NCBI GenBank assembly: GCA_036345935.2
Contig: JADWOT020000004.1
Location: 14,151,467 to 14,215,466, forward strand
Source of the DNA: Taenia hydatigena
Lineage: Eukaryota > Platyhelminthes > Cestoda > Cyclophyllidea > Taeniidae
Length of the DNA stretch: 64,000 nucleotides
Reading direction: 5' to 3'
Both the position numbers and the translations under genes were made by a program. This document shows, in pieces, positions 1 to 11,715 of this stretch. The notes below the pieces were generated by a model, which worked only from the letters and a program-made list of their open reading frames with translations, had not been told where the DNA came from and searched no databases. Every line of letters begins with the position of its first letter. Position 1 is the first letter of the stretch.

Positions 1-740
1 TTCCAACATACACGCAGCTACAGCTTAAAAGAGCAAACTTATGTTTCCCTCGTCATAATTTGTGTTTTCCTACAATAATTGTTATAGAACTTCAATGTTA
101 CCTCTGATTGTCTGGAATATAACTACCCTCTAGTAGTTGGCCCATCAATTCTACTGCCGTCTTCCTTCCCAAGAATAAAGCGCGCATCCAGCAAGAATTG
201 ATCCTCAGTGGTCGTCATAATTTAGTCACCGTCATGCTACAAAATAATCGCTTAGACTAAGCATACACAGCCCATACCATTGTTGAATCAAATTAGGAAG
301 TATAATTAAAGTCAGTACGAATGTGGCAACCCCCATTAAGCGCAAGCCACACTTTCATGCATATAGTTGATAAATAAAACCTCTTCATATGCGATAAGCA
401 CATCTGCGAAAATCAAATATTTTGCCGTAACTATTGCTTACAACCTCTGGATTCTGGCTTATGCTCGGCTAACATTAGCACGTGCAGATTATAAGAATTA
501 GGTGCAAAAAATAATATTATAGCAAAATGAATACCTCCAAGCGCTTTTTTAAAAAGTATATGGCTTTAATTTGGTGGTTTTATTTATTATTATAAGTAAG
601 CCTTTTTGTCAAACGAAGCGCGGATTCAAAAGGTGGGAAATTGCTTTTTGGCAGAGGTGTGGATGCAATGCGGGAACCATTCAAGCGTCCTGACAATTCG
701 GTAATGCAGATTTGCACTTGCTTGGGTGCCTCTCGAATTA
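1..740. other. AT-rich intergenic DNA, no gene seen
   Basis: No reading frame with recognisable protein features, no RNA gene and no long repeat is visible. Short A/T runs only. Confidence 0.5.
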
Positions 741-742
741 TA

Positions 743-2915
743 TTAATTTTTGCAGATAGTTGAATTTACGTCGCACAGGCTGTTGATTAGTGCGAATAAT
801 TGCCCACCTTTATTTGAATACATTGCTAAATTGAGTGCTATCACGGCTCGGTGGCCGAGTGTTGCGTAGTTAACCAGTTGCATTAGGTGCGAATCAGTTT
901 GCTGTCCATCCGACGAATGGGATGGATAACCGACGTTGTTGTTCATGACCCTGCTCCTCGCATAGTTTTATTGTTTGTCGAGTAAATGGGTGTTAAGTTT
1001 GCAGGTACTTGGTTTTATTGTCAATGATTTTGGCTTAAGGCGAACATTGTGGAAGTGTATGATAGGTTTGCGAGCCTGGGTAGATTCACCATCTTCCTTT
1101 CTGATCCTGCTCATGACCTCGTTTTTTAGAATAAATTAGTGGTCATTTTGAGCCACTGCATGTTCGATTAGGCTGGTTTTGGCTCATCAGCTGTGTTTCT
1201 TTGCAGCGTGCTTCTAGAAATTGACAAAGCATTGACGTACGGTCCTTGTTGTTTTGGGTGTTGGACTCCCCAAGGTATGCAATCACATTGACTTGAATTC
1301 TGCCGATGTCAAGTGTCGGTCAATTTGTAAATGAGAACCGGAGAGGTTACTCTATGCAGAACCGCTTCCACTTTACCTTGAGACCCTGACAAAAGGAATG
1401 CTGAGCTTCAGCGATTTGACAATCGCATATCGCGATATCGGACTCGCCTCGGCCTGAATCCAAGTAAGATGGATTCTCGGTCGAGTGTATTGAAGGACTG
1501 TGCTCTGGTCTGAGAGACTTGTCGTAGATCGGAATCGCTTGACTGTCGAAAGACTGTCGGAATTGGGATAATCTGGAAAGTTATAGCGAGCAATCAGGGC
1601 ACCGTAATATATGCTGATACTGACGAGTAGGTTTTGTCAGTGGGCGATATGAAATGGGTATCTGGCCTCCTTCCTGGTGCATTTAGGCAGTCACCTTTGT
1701 GGGTGAAGAAGCTTAGGATTCTTCAGCTGTAGAATGACCGGCTTCGCTGCCTATCCTATGCTGTCTCCCAACTTCGAAAGCTGGACACATTGAGTCTTCG
1801 TGCCATCTCTGGATGGTGTCTTTCCCTCGGATGGGGTACACCGGAGATCTCAAGTCCTTTTCACTTCGCGCCTGCATTACTTGTGCAGGATTTCGGGCAT
1901 TGTGAGTGGTTGGCCATGGTGAATGTTTTTTTTTTTATCTGAGTCGTGATGTTGACGCAGGGTAACTAAGCTATCCAGAGTCTGACACGTGGTGTAGGAT
2001 ATGTGCACTTGAATGGTGTCGGAAACGTCTGGCTCGTTATTTGCAACAAGGCAGTTAGGTGCGATAGGGTGGATTGGGAGATGACACTGAAGCTGTTTTG
2101 ATGTTGAAATTAAAGTGTTATTAAGCGTTTGCATTGGTGAATATGCACGTGAAGTGATGGTTGGCGCAAGGGCTTTAAAGGCCGATTATTAATTTAAAGT
2201 TGCATTTTAGGGGCTGCAGCAGTTGTGGTTTGTAGATGAATCGATGACCTTCATATTACCAGCAGGTAGCGCTAGATCATCAGTATTTTGCACTAGGGCC
2301 TTCTTTCGGCCCCGCGGGAGACAGCGCTTGTATTTCATGGGGTCGATGGTTGAAGGAGATTACTTGAAGTTTACACCTTCTATAATTTGGTGCCAATCAG
2401 CGAGACCTGTTAAGGTGGCGCTGGCTGCTTTAATGTCTGTCTTGGAGGGGAAATTTGTCCCCACTTCCACAGTCAAGATGATTAGTTGGTTACATTTTGG
2501 TGGGTGTGTGGCGTTAAGTGGCCAGGTGGTGGGGGTGGAATTATTGACGACCAACCCAAAGTTGCTTGAAAGTGAGCCAGTATGATTGTGCTTGGCTGCC
2601 TGTGAGCCGGTGGTTGGGGTGTTGTCGAGCTGAGGTAGGATATTGGGCTGTCACATAGATGCGATGTAGATAGTGGTGGGTGGTGTGTCAGCAGTTTTTG
2701 ATAGCCATTTGGGAGATTGGTTGTTTGGTCGAGATTGTCCTTGTAAGATCGTTATCTGGCTGGATTTCGACTAATTCGTAGGCAGCCAGTGTTGGAGTCC
2801 CTGCTATCCCGGAGTGTGTGATCGCAGTTGCAGGTGCCACGTGGTTACTATAGGTGTCATCAAGTTTGTGGCGTGGACGCAGATTTGTATGTGAGGCACC
2901 GTTGAGGTGGTGCAA
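743..2915 (-). pseudogene. Unassigned coding-like relic with AT-hook-like motif
   Basis: A string of short minus-strand frames (2915-2688, 2590-2360, 2350-2230, 2134-1877, 946-743) is rich in Asn, Thr, Ser, Pro, His and Gln, as in disordered regions of regulatory proteins. The stretch at 2350-2230 contains LPRGRKKA, which resembles the PRGRK core of an AT-hook DNA-binding motif, and is separated from the upstream frame by a single in-frame TAA. The pieces lie in different frames and no splice sites convincingly join them. I do not recognise a family. It may be a decayed exon cluster or chance open frames. Confidence 0.2.
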
Positions 2916-2949
2916 CTCAATTGCATCTATTCCTTTGCAGCTGCCATGA

Positions 2950-4340
2950 GGAACGATATGAAAACTGTCTGCGTTTACTACTGTTGCTCACCTTATTGCG
3001 GCATTCGTGTGTTGGTGTTCAATCCCTTCAGCTAGGTATTCTCTCTTTAAAGGAGTGGACGAGGTTCTGCCCGTCGAAACGTTGGTGCATTTTGATATTT
3101 CTCTTCCTGTAAATTATTTCTCTTCCTTTCGTGTTCCGCAATAAATTCATTTCGATGAGCTGTTATTGGCATTCATGTGGTGTTCATTGTCTTTGTGTGG
3201 GTGTGTTGAGCCATTCGGGAATAATAGTTTGGAGTGGAGTACCTGAATTGTGGCGGTGAAGGTGTAGTGAAGGGGTGCTAGTTTGAGTTTTGTTGGTGAA
3301 CGAGAGAAGACGGTGCTGCTGAGATATGATATGGAGCGAGGCCCAATGCGAAGGGTATGACTACCAAAGGAAATAAAGGCCCGGGTAGCACGAAACAGAC
3401 CCCTTGTTTAATGAATGAGGGTCTTTGCGTTCTGTAACTGCAATCACTACTCGCCATTCGCTTCCTCAATTCCCTTAATGCTGGTCTGTATTACTCAAAT
3501 GTGCCAAGTAGCATGTTCCCCAACTCCACCATCACAATTGCTCCCTCACTCTTTCCCAGTAAATGGGGTAGACTATTTGTTAACCATTTCTAACTGTCTG
3601 TCATTTGGAAAGGTACGCTGATGGGAACTTGTTTTGGATGACACGAACAAACTCCGGCCTGAAGGCGCTTTTCAACTATTTAGCCAGCTGGCTGGAAAAG
3701 AGCCGCTTTCCACAACATCCAATCTGCGGTGTTCTTTTGCCTGGGGAGGTCGAAAACGGGGAACTCAATGTCTGAGCACAAAAGCAGCGTTATACTTGTC
3801 ACCTCTGACCTCATACGCGCTATCCTCCCCACCTGTCGACAACTATCCATCTGCACGGCCGAGTACCCACCAACCCACTCACGTAATCAATCATCCGTTC
3901 TCCTGCCCACTACTACTTCTCCTTACGACCGCCGTAAATGTTGGCACGCCGATGTGACGCACAAGGGCGATGACTTGAGCGCAATAAAGATGTCCACTGA
4001 TGCGACTTGGAGAAAGAGGGAGAGAGGAGGCAAAAGGGGAGAATATTGAAACGCCAGAAGCAAGCTGATGGGTTCCCATCTCCAGCTCAATTAATCGCAC
4101 ATCTGCAGCACACACGGTCAAGCACTGGGTTGCCGGTTAACACAAAATCTTTCCCAACTACCCTACAGTGCCTCCTCACACCGCCTTGTTGCTCTCATCA
4201 GTGGGATGAGCAAAGATGGAGGCAATGTACGACGTGATATTGAAAGTGGCTGTTAAGGCGTTCACACATCCGCCACAATCTCTCTCTCTCTCCCTCCATC
4301 CATCCATCGGTTACAACGCCCCCTTAGTGGGAAGTATGGT
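2950..4340. other. No gene seen; short CT/CCAT simple repeats near 4280-4310
   Basis: Several overlapping open frames on both strands occur at 3630-4240, but none has recognisable motifs and they mutually overlap. A (TC)n then (CCAT)n tract lies at about 4280-4310. Confidence 0.4.
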
Positions 4341-4347
4341 CCTCAAA

Positions 4348-4475
4348 TTTAAGGCATAGACTGTGTGTATGCAGTGACGGTCTTGCGCTTCACGTGCTCA
4401 GTGTGCGTGACAGGGCCGCGAATGATGGTCCCTGGCAAGACCTTGAGCACACTGCAGATCTCACCCCAAACGGGC
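4348..4475 (-). pseudogene. Histone H4 fragment (degenerate)
   Basis: Minus-strand translation contains VLKVLPGTIIRGPVTHTEHV followed by KRKTVTA. This matches the C-terminal third of histone H4, whose conserved core reads [20 protein letters not shown] then KRKTVTAMDVVYAL. After KRKTVTA the frame slips: the bases encoding the VYAL part (gtctatgcctta) are still present but in another frame, so a small deletion removed the MDV region. No upstream H4 N-terminus, no second histone and no stem-loop after the stop were seen. H4 is among the most conserved eukaryotic proteins, so this level of change means a dead copy. No introns are expected in H4, so it cannot be told whether it arose by retroposition or by DNA duplication. 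Confidence 0.82.
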
Positions 4476-4479
4476 TCGT

Positions 4480-5174
4480 CTGTTCCAACCCTAATCGGCC
4501 ACATGAAAAAAGGGTCAAAATGCATTTGAAGGTTACCTTTGGCAAAAAAATAAAGCTGGTAGATTACTCCTGTCAATGTTCACAACCACAATGCTCAGAA
4601 CTTGAATATTCTGAGCGCACATCCAAAAAGAAGTAAAAACAAGTTGGTTGCGTTACTGTTGGCAGTCAACAATGTTGTTTTTATAGAGAACACAAGACAC
4701 AAACCCCACAAAGGCGGCAACACTTAGTCGATAAATAAAAAATGCAAATGAGGAAGGGGAAGAGAATGAAAAGAAGTCCATAAACTTGCCTACTCTTTAA
4801 CGCTTTAACTGCCATGAGCTGTGCTGAGCACGGGCCAAGTGTGAACTTCTAATGTGCAGAGAATAGACGAAGATGGGGAGTTATAATGAGGTTAAGGGAA
4901 CAGAAAAAACAAAGATGAAGAAAGGGAGAGAGAGAGACTTGAACTGCTTCTCTGGGAATGTGCAGTCTCTCCCAAGATCATTTCACCTTGACAAAATTTG
5001 ACGCAGAGAGTGGGAGCAGAGGACCACCTCATCGGTCTCGAGCTCCGATTCGGTCACCTTGAGAAGAGTCGAGCATTTGAATCCAAAGATTTGACGCTTT
5101 CCTCAGCGCTGCTTAATCTTCCTGGTGCGTGAATTTTTTGTCAGACGAGAGGGCAGTCCCTAAAGATTGTACAA
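4480..5174. other. No gene seen
   Basis: A short (GA)n purine tract lies near 4922-4940. No other structure recognised. Confidence 0.35.
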
Positions 5175-5560
5175 AGCAAGTGAACGCTTAATCAACACCA
5201 ACCAGCCAGACGGAGTTTCGCAGTTTCACTTGCTTGGCAAAATACTGCAGGCGCTTTGTTAATGGCTAAGATCGCTGGCTCCTGCATAAAGCGATCAGAA
5301 AGCTGACAAATAAGAAATTCAAGTGGGAGACCGAGCATCATAAAGCGTCAGAAGAACTAGAATAAAAATTGCTCCGCACGGATCCAAGCCTTACCAAACT
5401 TGGTGCCCAGCGTACTACCCTTTGCACTGGACGTCATCGCCTACGCCAGTATCAGACTCGGCAACAAATGAGACAGAAAAGTGTAAGGGACCGTGAACTG
5501 TTCGCCACCTTCACGATGGTTAGACAATCCCAACACTACCAGATGGCGAGACAGCTCGTA
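5175..5560 (+). mobile_element. Ty3/gypsy retrotransposon pol relic (RT thumb to RNase H link)
   Basis: From about 5195 the plus strand reads TPTSQTEFRSFTCLAKYCRR then FVNG, matching the Ty3/gypsy signature PTxxxELRSFLGLASYYRRFV at the end of reverse transcriptase. After an in-frame TAA it continues with KLTNKKFKWETEHHKASEEL, the usual 'L..FKW...C..AF..LK' segment before RNase H. A second stop follows near 5361, then a 112-codon frame (5369-5707) whose first part could be the decayed RNase H start. No terminal repeats, protease or integrase are visible nearby. The element is dead: at least two stops and frame changes in 170 bp. Confidence 0.83.
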
Positions 5561-6779
5561 GTGAGCGCTGACTTGCTTAGAAACAGTGAAGATGAAAGGC
5601 TAGGTTGTACGATGGTACGAGGAACTGTAACAATATATCTTTACAGTTCAGCACAGAAAAGTGAATTCATAGGGCAATGCGAACGCATTCAGAATGATAT
5701 CACTTAATCATTCTCTCTCAAGAGCTCCTCATAATAATTGCAGCACGCGAATGTCACAGCAGACCTCCGATTACCAATGAAAAATCGTAAAAGGCTTTTT
5801 AAGAGAGGGAGAGATGCCTTGGTGGGTGCCGCGACAACACAGGCAAACGTTCCACCACCAAGAGGTGCTCACATACCGAATGCTTGCACTTTGTTACAGT
5901 CTGGCTCGAGATCTTCTCATTTGAACCACGGTTAGCCACAAGCTGAGGAGTTCTCATTCAAGTTTGATCTACTTATAAATGCATAACAAGAAGCTCAACT
6001 TTAGTAGCAAGTTCTCACAGCCTTCTTTTTTTTGTCCTTCCTTTAGCGAATATCACTCGGAAGTTAGACGGAAATCTTAATTAGTCGAATCCGTCACGCA
6101 TTTGACAACGAAGAAGCACATTTCGCGTACTGTGGACAAACACCATTCGGTTTGTAGTCATCACAACGCAAAACCACACCAAATGTCACTCAAAGCGCTC
6201 ACTCAAGAACTGAGAATTACATGCAATTTGAATCACTTTATCGGGTGGTCTAAGCACAGGTTCGTCGCAGACTTCAACCGGCCGTATTCAACCATCAGGC
6301 AGCAGTCCTAGTATTTTAAAATCTTAGCAAATAAGGACAATCTTCGTAAAGGAGCATATAATGCAGGCGGTAGTCTTGCAAGCATTATAATGAAATCTGG
6401 CACACATAGCATTAGCAAAGAAGATTTGAATTTTACAAATAAATGACAGTCGACTAATAAGAGTCTTCATAATTTTCGGCTAGTTTAAATAATAGGAAAA
6501 AAGACAACTACCTAAGCTGAATTTCAGTGACTATTGATTAGCCAAATAAATGTTCAGTTTAGTTCCGTCAGCGTTTATAATAGGAAAGGGAAGAGAACTT
6601 GCAGTTCGAACAAAGTCGACGTCGTGAAATCCCTTCTCCATCGTTTTCGCGAGACAACAACGAGCAAATGAACCACTTGTGCTCCATATGCCGCCATCTC
6701 ATGAGATCATTCGTCTCCACCACCTACAGCATCTGCACGCTCCATATCACACCGACAAACTGCCACGTCACCAAAATTC
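5561..6779. other. No assignable gene; possibly more retroelement decay
   Basis: This follows the gypsy fragment and may include its eroded downstream part. Frames at 5738-5935 and 6102-6311 show no conserved protease, RNase H or integrase motif, so I make no assignment. Confidence 0.3.
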
Positions 6780-7250
6780 ATAGCCTCAGCGGTGGCACCA
6801 CAACCATCAGCATTAGTGTCCTCGGTTTCAGAAGCGACAACAGTAATCAGCAAGTCGGTGGCACCATCTGCCTGCTACTCATCAACGCTGTCATGGATGT
6901 ACGCTACCACCTAATACAAAAGGAGTGCAAAGAAGTACATTTGGCGGGCAAGGGCTATCAGTGGAATGAGGAATTTGGCAAATGAGACGCACAATGGGAA
7001 AAACGAGGTCAATGATGTGGTGCTTCTCTTCTGCGCCTCCACACAGGAGTCGTCACTCGCGCCAGCGCCAAGTGCAGCACTGCAGCAGCAGGTGATTAGC
7101 ATGCAGAGGAGACCGTTGGCGACTATTCCAAGTTGACGGTCTTGGTGATAATATTGCAGTAGGAAGCTCAAAGATGTTAAGACGTGTCGCTTCAATCGTC
7201 ATGTGTCGGCCACCACCTTTGTCGCATCGCACTCCTTGTTGCTGATTAAC
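6780..7250 (+). repeat. Diverged third copy of repeat family C
   Basis: Weak but extended similarity to 26540-26910 and 59490-59905. At the DNA level the stretch around 7217-7240 matches cacctttgccgcatcgcact of the other copies at nearly every base, and translated parts align: AVAP...ACYSSTLS against AVAG...FYSSTVT, and TTFVASHS against TTFAASHS. Stops interrupt every frame. It is probably an old fragment of whatever gene or element gave rise to repeat C. The function is unknown, and the coding strand is uncertain because the minus strand aligns almost as well. Confidence 0.4.
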
Positions 7251-8095
7251 GAGGTATAAAGGCGGTTAGTGAAAATGACAGCGGGTTAGATGGAAAAACT
7301 CACAATCAGGCACTCAAGAGTAACCGTTAACTCAAAAATGAATAATTATAATGTCAAAGCACAGCAATGAAACTGGTGTTTGTATATAAAGTCCATTACA
7401 CAAACGCCTTGTTGAACTCATGACAAAGACTAGCCCAACATTTCTGCGTAACGCCCCACTATATGCGGATCAGATGCAAGTTTTTCACTTCATTCCTTTG
7501 AGGCAGAGCCTGTAAGAGAATTGACGTCAAAAACACTTCTGATCGGCCACGTTAGTACATCCACCACCGATTCGCCTCTGTGAATTTACAAGGACAAGTT
7601 CTACCTCCCCACTGAGATACCACGATGACTGGGATGGATCTGGACTACCATCACACATCCATCACATTCTTTGCTAGAGAGCAGCTTTCTTCCATGGTGG
7701 TTAATAGAGGAGGTTGCTTGCAACAGGTTCTACCGCAAAAGTTGGACTACGATGATTCACTCAACCACGTGTTGACCTATCTGTCCCATTTCTGCCCCAA
7801 AATCTTGTCATTTACCATGTATTTAACGCAATTCATGCACTCCATCCAGCCTTTAGCGTACATGGAAGAAGATACAATGACCACAACGCAGATCGGGATC
7901 CAAATTATACATTGCTATAAAAAAGCTAAGGACAACGGATCAAATGTCGTCTAAAACTATGAATTGTATGAAAATTAGCTAATTAACTGGATGTCATGGC
8001 AAACATGCTTGATGTTGGTTGCATTAGAGCGCCTTAGCTGTATTACATCTAGTTTTGAAGTATTACATTGTTGAAGACAGAGCAAGAAATTGCGC
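7251..8095. other. No gene seen
   Basis: A 109-codon frame at 7625-7954 (plus) has no recognisable motif and no neighbouring support. Nothing else is apparent. Confidence 0.35.
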
Positions 8096-8099
8096 CTGA

Positions 8100-8235
8100 T
8101 AAAACAAGGGTGTAAGATCGTAGGGCAGGTCGAGTCTCGCGTCTAAGAGTGACAAGCCTACACTTGATGCGCACATGTGATGGAGTGGTGTGACTCCTAC
8201 ACAGGGTGATTGTTAAGAGCAGTGGAAGTGTGCTT
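8100..8235 (+). pseudogene. C2H2 zinc-finger relic
   Basis: The plus strand reads RRAGRVSRLRVTSLHLMRTC then DGV. This fits the second half of a C2H2 finger (F...RLRVTSLHLMRTHDG-like) with the metal ligands largely mutated, followed by EQWKCA at about 8215. The segment at 57372-57680 has the same order: a decayed finger, then KWKCACEC. A TAA lies before the finger and TGA codons follow it, so it is non-functional. C2H2 proteins are usually nuclear DNA-binding factors; here only the fossil remains. Confidence 0.55.
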
Positions 8236-8239
8236 GAAA

Positions 8240-8360
8240 AATAACATATGCAGGTAGGCTTGGGTGTTATGGGCTGCTTTGTTCTGACTGCAATCTGTTC
8301 GCCTTCTGGCGGACTCGGCATGCTCTGCAATGCGACACTTTTGCTTTCCCACACTAATTT
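8240..8360 (-). pseudogene. C2H2 zinc-finger relic, inverted relative to its neighbour
   Basis: Minus-strand translation gives KVSHCRACRVRQKANRLQSE then QSSP, close to a finger of the form KCSHCxxxFRQKANLxxHxxxH. One Cys pair is recognisable (CRAC spacing) and the His ligands are gone. At DNA level it matches 45540-45640 on the plus strand (aaagtgtcg..tcgcagg core). It lies head to head with the relic at 8100-8235, so the pair is an old inverted duplication. Confidence 0.55.
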
Positions 8361-9984
8361 CTGCATCGCTTTACCATTAAATGCTGCACCAATTTCTGGT
8401 TGCAGAACGCATCAAAGCCACCCAATGTGATGGTCAGTACAAGTGACCCTTGATCATATTAGCCTCACGGACAGTTGAGGTTAAAACTGGTGCAACTGCT
8501 AGAATACTACTGTATTTCTTGTAATCCTCTCACTGATGCTACCTAGATATATTCTACTTCACAACAGTGTCGACTACAATGCTTTCGTACTGATTGGAGG
8601 CCTGATGATTTACCGTTCAATTGCGTCAAAATGGATGGAGGTAGGTATATGCGACAATCAATGTGGCTATGTAACCGTAATTGCAGTTGTAATGGTTTCG
8701 GATTCGCAAGCCGTATCTTCTGCTGCATCACTTTATTTGATTGGCGCTTTGCTACTGTTAGGAGACAGGTAAACAGGCACATATTTCGAACTACTAAAAG
8801 AAACAGAAGTTGGAATTATGAGGTACATGGATGATAGCACAAATGTGACCGTATATATGATTTTTGTTAAAACCAAGAAATGTCACCTCTAACTGAAGTG
8901 AGTCCTGCTTTGTTGCAACCCAACTTAGGTATTAATGGGACAGACTTTTAAGCTAACCATGTTGGAAGATGTCTGCACCTCAAAACCGACTTCGTGACAA
9001 GTGGTCATGAACCGCATAATATTAATGCAATTCAAGCCTTCTAAATATCCATTCTTCGTAATTAGTTGCGTTTGCCATGATATCTTAGTTTTACTTAGCG
9101 AACCACGGGAGCGATTGCCTTATCATACTACGTGCGGCTGTGAAGAGATGGTGCATTAGTCTACGACGGTGGGAGGGAATACGTGGTGGTCTCACAGTTA
9201 TTTCATTTCCCAATGACAGTCTTTTGCGGTTCCTCAATGTTTGGATCAAAGCAAAGGAAATGCATAATCCAGTTAGTGAGTGAGTAAATGAAGAGCAAGT
9301 CAAAGTTTGGCCGCATAGCTTAGTTAACAAAGTTTCGCTAATCAAAGATTTTCCAAAAGCAGGTTTGTCAATTGCAGTAAATGAGCTATTGCGGATAGAT
9401 CCAACCAGGCGCTAAAGACACTCGTCTAGAATGGAGGTCAGTTAAAATAAGCATTTATTTATTACAGTTACACTTTGTGCTACATTCCTAAGGATTACTG
9501 GGATGCAAGTTTCCTCATAAAGGGGATATTCGGTTCCAAGCTATGAGTACGATGATCGGGCTGGAGCCGGTGACAGCATCATCAACAGCAGCAGCAAGAT
9601 TTGTAGCTCGTCCAAGTAAGACCCACTCATTTTTAGCTAATATACCCCCCTTGCAACAATGGCTGCTTCGAATGGAAAAGAGTTCGGGTACTAGAATTGT
9701 CGTTGGGTAGATACGCTAATCGCACTATCATGATCCCCAGAGTTAGGTCTACTGTCAAGAAACCAGCAGTGTGTGAAATTAAACTACAAAAAATTGCCAA
9801 TAAGGAGCTCTCAAATTGCCTTTTAAAGTGGATGGTTGAAAGAAGGATAGGCAGACTGAGACTTACTCTTCGCAAAGTTGATGCTGTTTGCCCCTGTCTT
9901 CAGCTATTCTGGCAGTGGACAGATGTGAACATGTGAGCAACGCGACATTTCCTTGTGAATCACTGGGAATGATTTTATCTCTTG
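8361..9984. other. No gene seen
   Basis: Overlapping frames at 8536-8834 and 9091-9936 have no family signature. A plus-strand YMDD at about 8824 lacks supporting reverse-transcriptase context. Confidence 0.35.
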
Positions 9985-10093
9985 CTCCTTGCGATTTTTT
10001 TCCCAAGATTAAAACTATGCGAAAGGCTTCATCGTCATCTGCCTTGAGTAAAATGAACCATCCTTGATTTGAGTACCATACCACTTCTACCAT
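9985..10093 (-). pseudogene. C1GALT-like beta-1,3-galactosyltransferase fragment
   Basis: The minus strand encodes WYSNQGWFILLKADDDEAFR. Core 1 beta-1,3-galactosyltransferases and relatives carry a WFLKADDDT(F/Y)V(I/V) block around their DxD metal-binding site. Here WF, LKADDD, F and IV are kept, with one extra residue after WF and a two-residue insertion after DDD. No other exon of such an enzyme is seen within several kb. Golgi enzymes of this family are 300-400 aa, so this is a small exon fragment at most. A chance match cannot be excluded, but the eight-residue core with correct flanks is unlikely by accident. Confidence 0.5.
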
Positions 10094-11050
10094 TATAAGT
10101 TATGCTTCATCCCACCAGATTCTTCCCAAATTCGGCAGATGGATTAAGGAATTGCACAGTGGGACATTCCACAGTCATTGAACAGGAGGTGCTTGGAAGT
10201 TGATGGGAGGACGTGCGTTGTGATGACTGAATTGCGCATATTCTCGATGTCGAATCATAGCCCACGCTGGAAAAAAATAAAAAAATTGATGAATAAAAAT
10301 TGCTTCAGTTAGAGTAGATTTGCAGTCCCGGTCGCGGAAGCAATTTATGTCAACTCAGTATCTTAATGAGCCGTAGATCTGGTTTTCAAAATCCAATTGG
10401 CACACCGAATAGGCGGTGGAATTTAAAGAGTTTTAGGGAATTTTGATTCCAATCATGAAAGTGTGAAGCATTGCATGGAAAAAGTTAACCGCAAAATGCT
10501 ACGCCAGCGCAGTCTCTGAAAGCATTAGCCAAGTATTAGTTCTACGTCTGCATCTACACCAAGAGATTACCCAACCAGTTTACTCATCTCCAACTTTACA
10601 TCTAGAAATCACAAGGCCACAATTTATCCGCTTACTGTTGAGCCGTTTGGATTAAGGAGATCTGCACCACCAACACGCATACATGTGATGTTTTATAGAG
10701 TGAAAACGACAAATTCTATAATCATCTTCATTTGGGAACAAATACTCAGGCTGAACTGCACAGCAAACAGCATTCGGATAAAAAAAATCAATTTAATGCA
10801 CCAACTTAGTGCTGATTTTAATTAATATCCAACAATGACATCTGAAGCAGGCGTGCAACAACCCTGACTGACACAACCCCAATGACCCCACCGTTGCTCA
10901 ATAGCATAAGCCACTAGAAGAGTGCCCACCATTTCCCCATTCTCAATGTCTCCAACACTCAATCAGTAATAGCAAATAAGTCCTTGCTGCAAACAATAGG
11001 CGTGGCATTAGTAGTGACAGCTTCAATAGCTAGCAAATAATCAGGACAGC
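10094..11050. other. No gene seen
   Basis: No open frame of note and no repeat matched elsewhere in the window. Confidence 0.35.
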
Positions 11051-11059
11051 TCAAAAGAC

Positions 11060-11715
11060 GGTCGAATCGTCAAAGAAATTTCGCTTTGAAAGACTAAGCT
11101 GTAAACTTGTTGACATTATGATTTTTGGACAGACACACCGTGTCTCGCTATTTGGGTTCTGAGAACTGTTGCGGCTTCTCTGTTTCCAACTCCTTCGAGT
11201 TGCACTCTGCAAACCTGTCATGAGCCGCTGCCACTTGCTACGTCGATGCACCCAGCAGCAGCGTAGAAGGCACACTTCTCAGCTTATTATATCAACGGGA
11301 GTACAACGCGTTAGGGCAACATAAATTTTGCGGCGAAAAGTCGAAAACGAAAGCCACCATCTTATCCCAGATTTCCTCAGCTTCTTTCATCCACTCTTCA
11401 TCTTCTCCTTCCAAGTCACCCTCCTTAATGTCAGTGAAGGCAATGAATAGTTAGACGAAATACGGTGCAATTCTGCCAATCGTAAACCACATACTCCTCA
11501 CCAACTGCAGCTGGCGACCTTCTGTCAAGATTGTCAGAGTAGAGATGCAAAAGAGCCTGCTGCGCATTTATGACAAGAATAAATGAAGGGAGGAGGAGTG
11601 AAACGCGATTATCACTCACAGCTAGCAAATCAAGACCACTTGCATCGAGCGCGACCATGATCCTCTCTTGAAGGCAAAGCCCGTTGTCGTGCCAAGTGAT
11701 TGCTGTGACGTCAAA
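11060..11715 (-). pseudogene. Broken multi-exon gene of unknown function
   Basis: On the minus strand coding-like blocks are separated by plausible short introns. Block 1 (about 11700-11620) ends LQERIMVALDASGLDLLA. A GTGAGT donor at 11619 and an acceptor at about 11557-11560 define a 60-63 nt intron. Block 2 (about 11556-11465) reads ALLHLYSDNLDRRSPAAVGE then EYVVYDWQNC. Block 3 (about 11425-11355) is acidic, GDLEGEDEEWMKEAEEIWDK. Later blocks near 11275-11220 and 11205-11115 are less certain, and the last would end VSVQKS-stop. Block 2 with its acceptor recurs on the plus strand at 18766-18850, so it is a genuine exon. I do not recognise the protein. A TAA lies 63 nt upstream of the possible ATG at 11658, so the first exon is either incomplete or preceded by another intron. 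Confidence 0.4.

Noticed and set aside
8824..8890. YMDD on the plus strand as a reverse-transcriptase catalytic motif
   Set aside because: No preceding palm blocks and wrong spacing to the following KC-like residues; four residues alone are not evidence.
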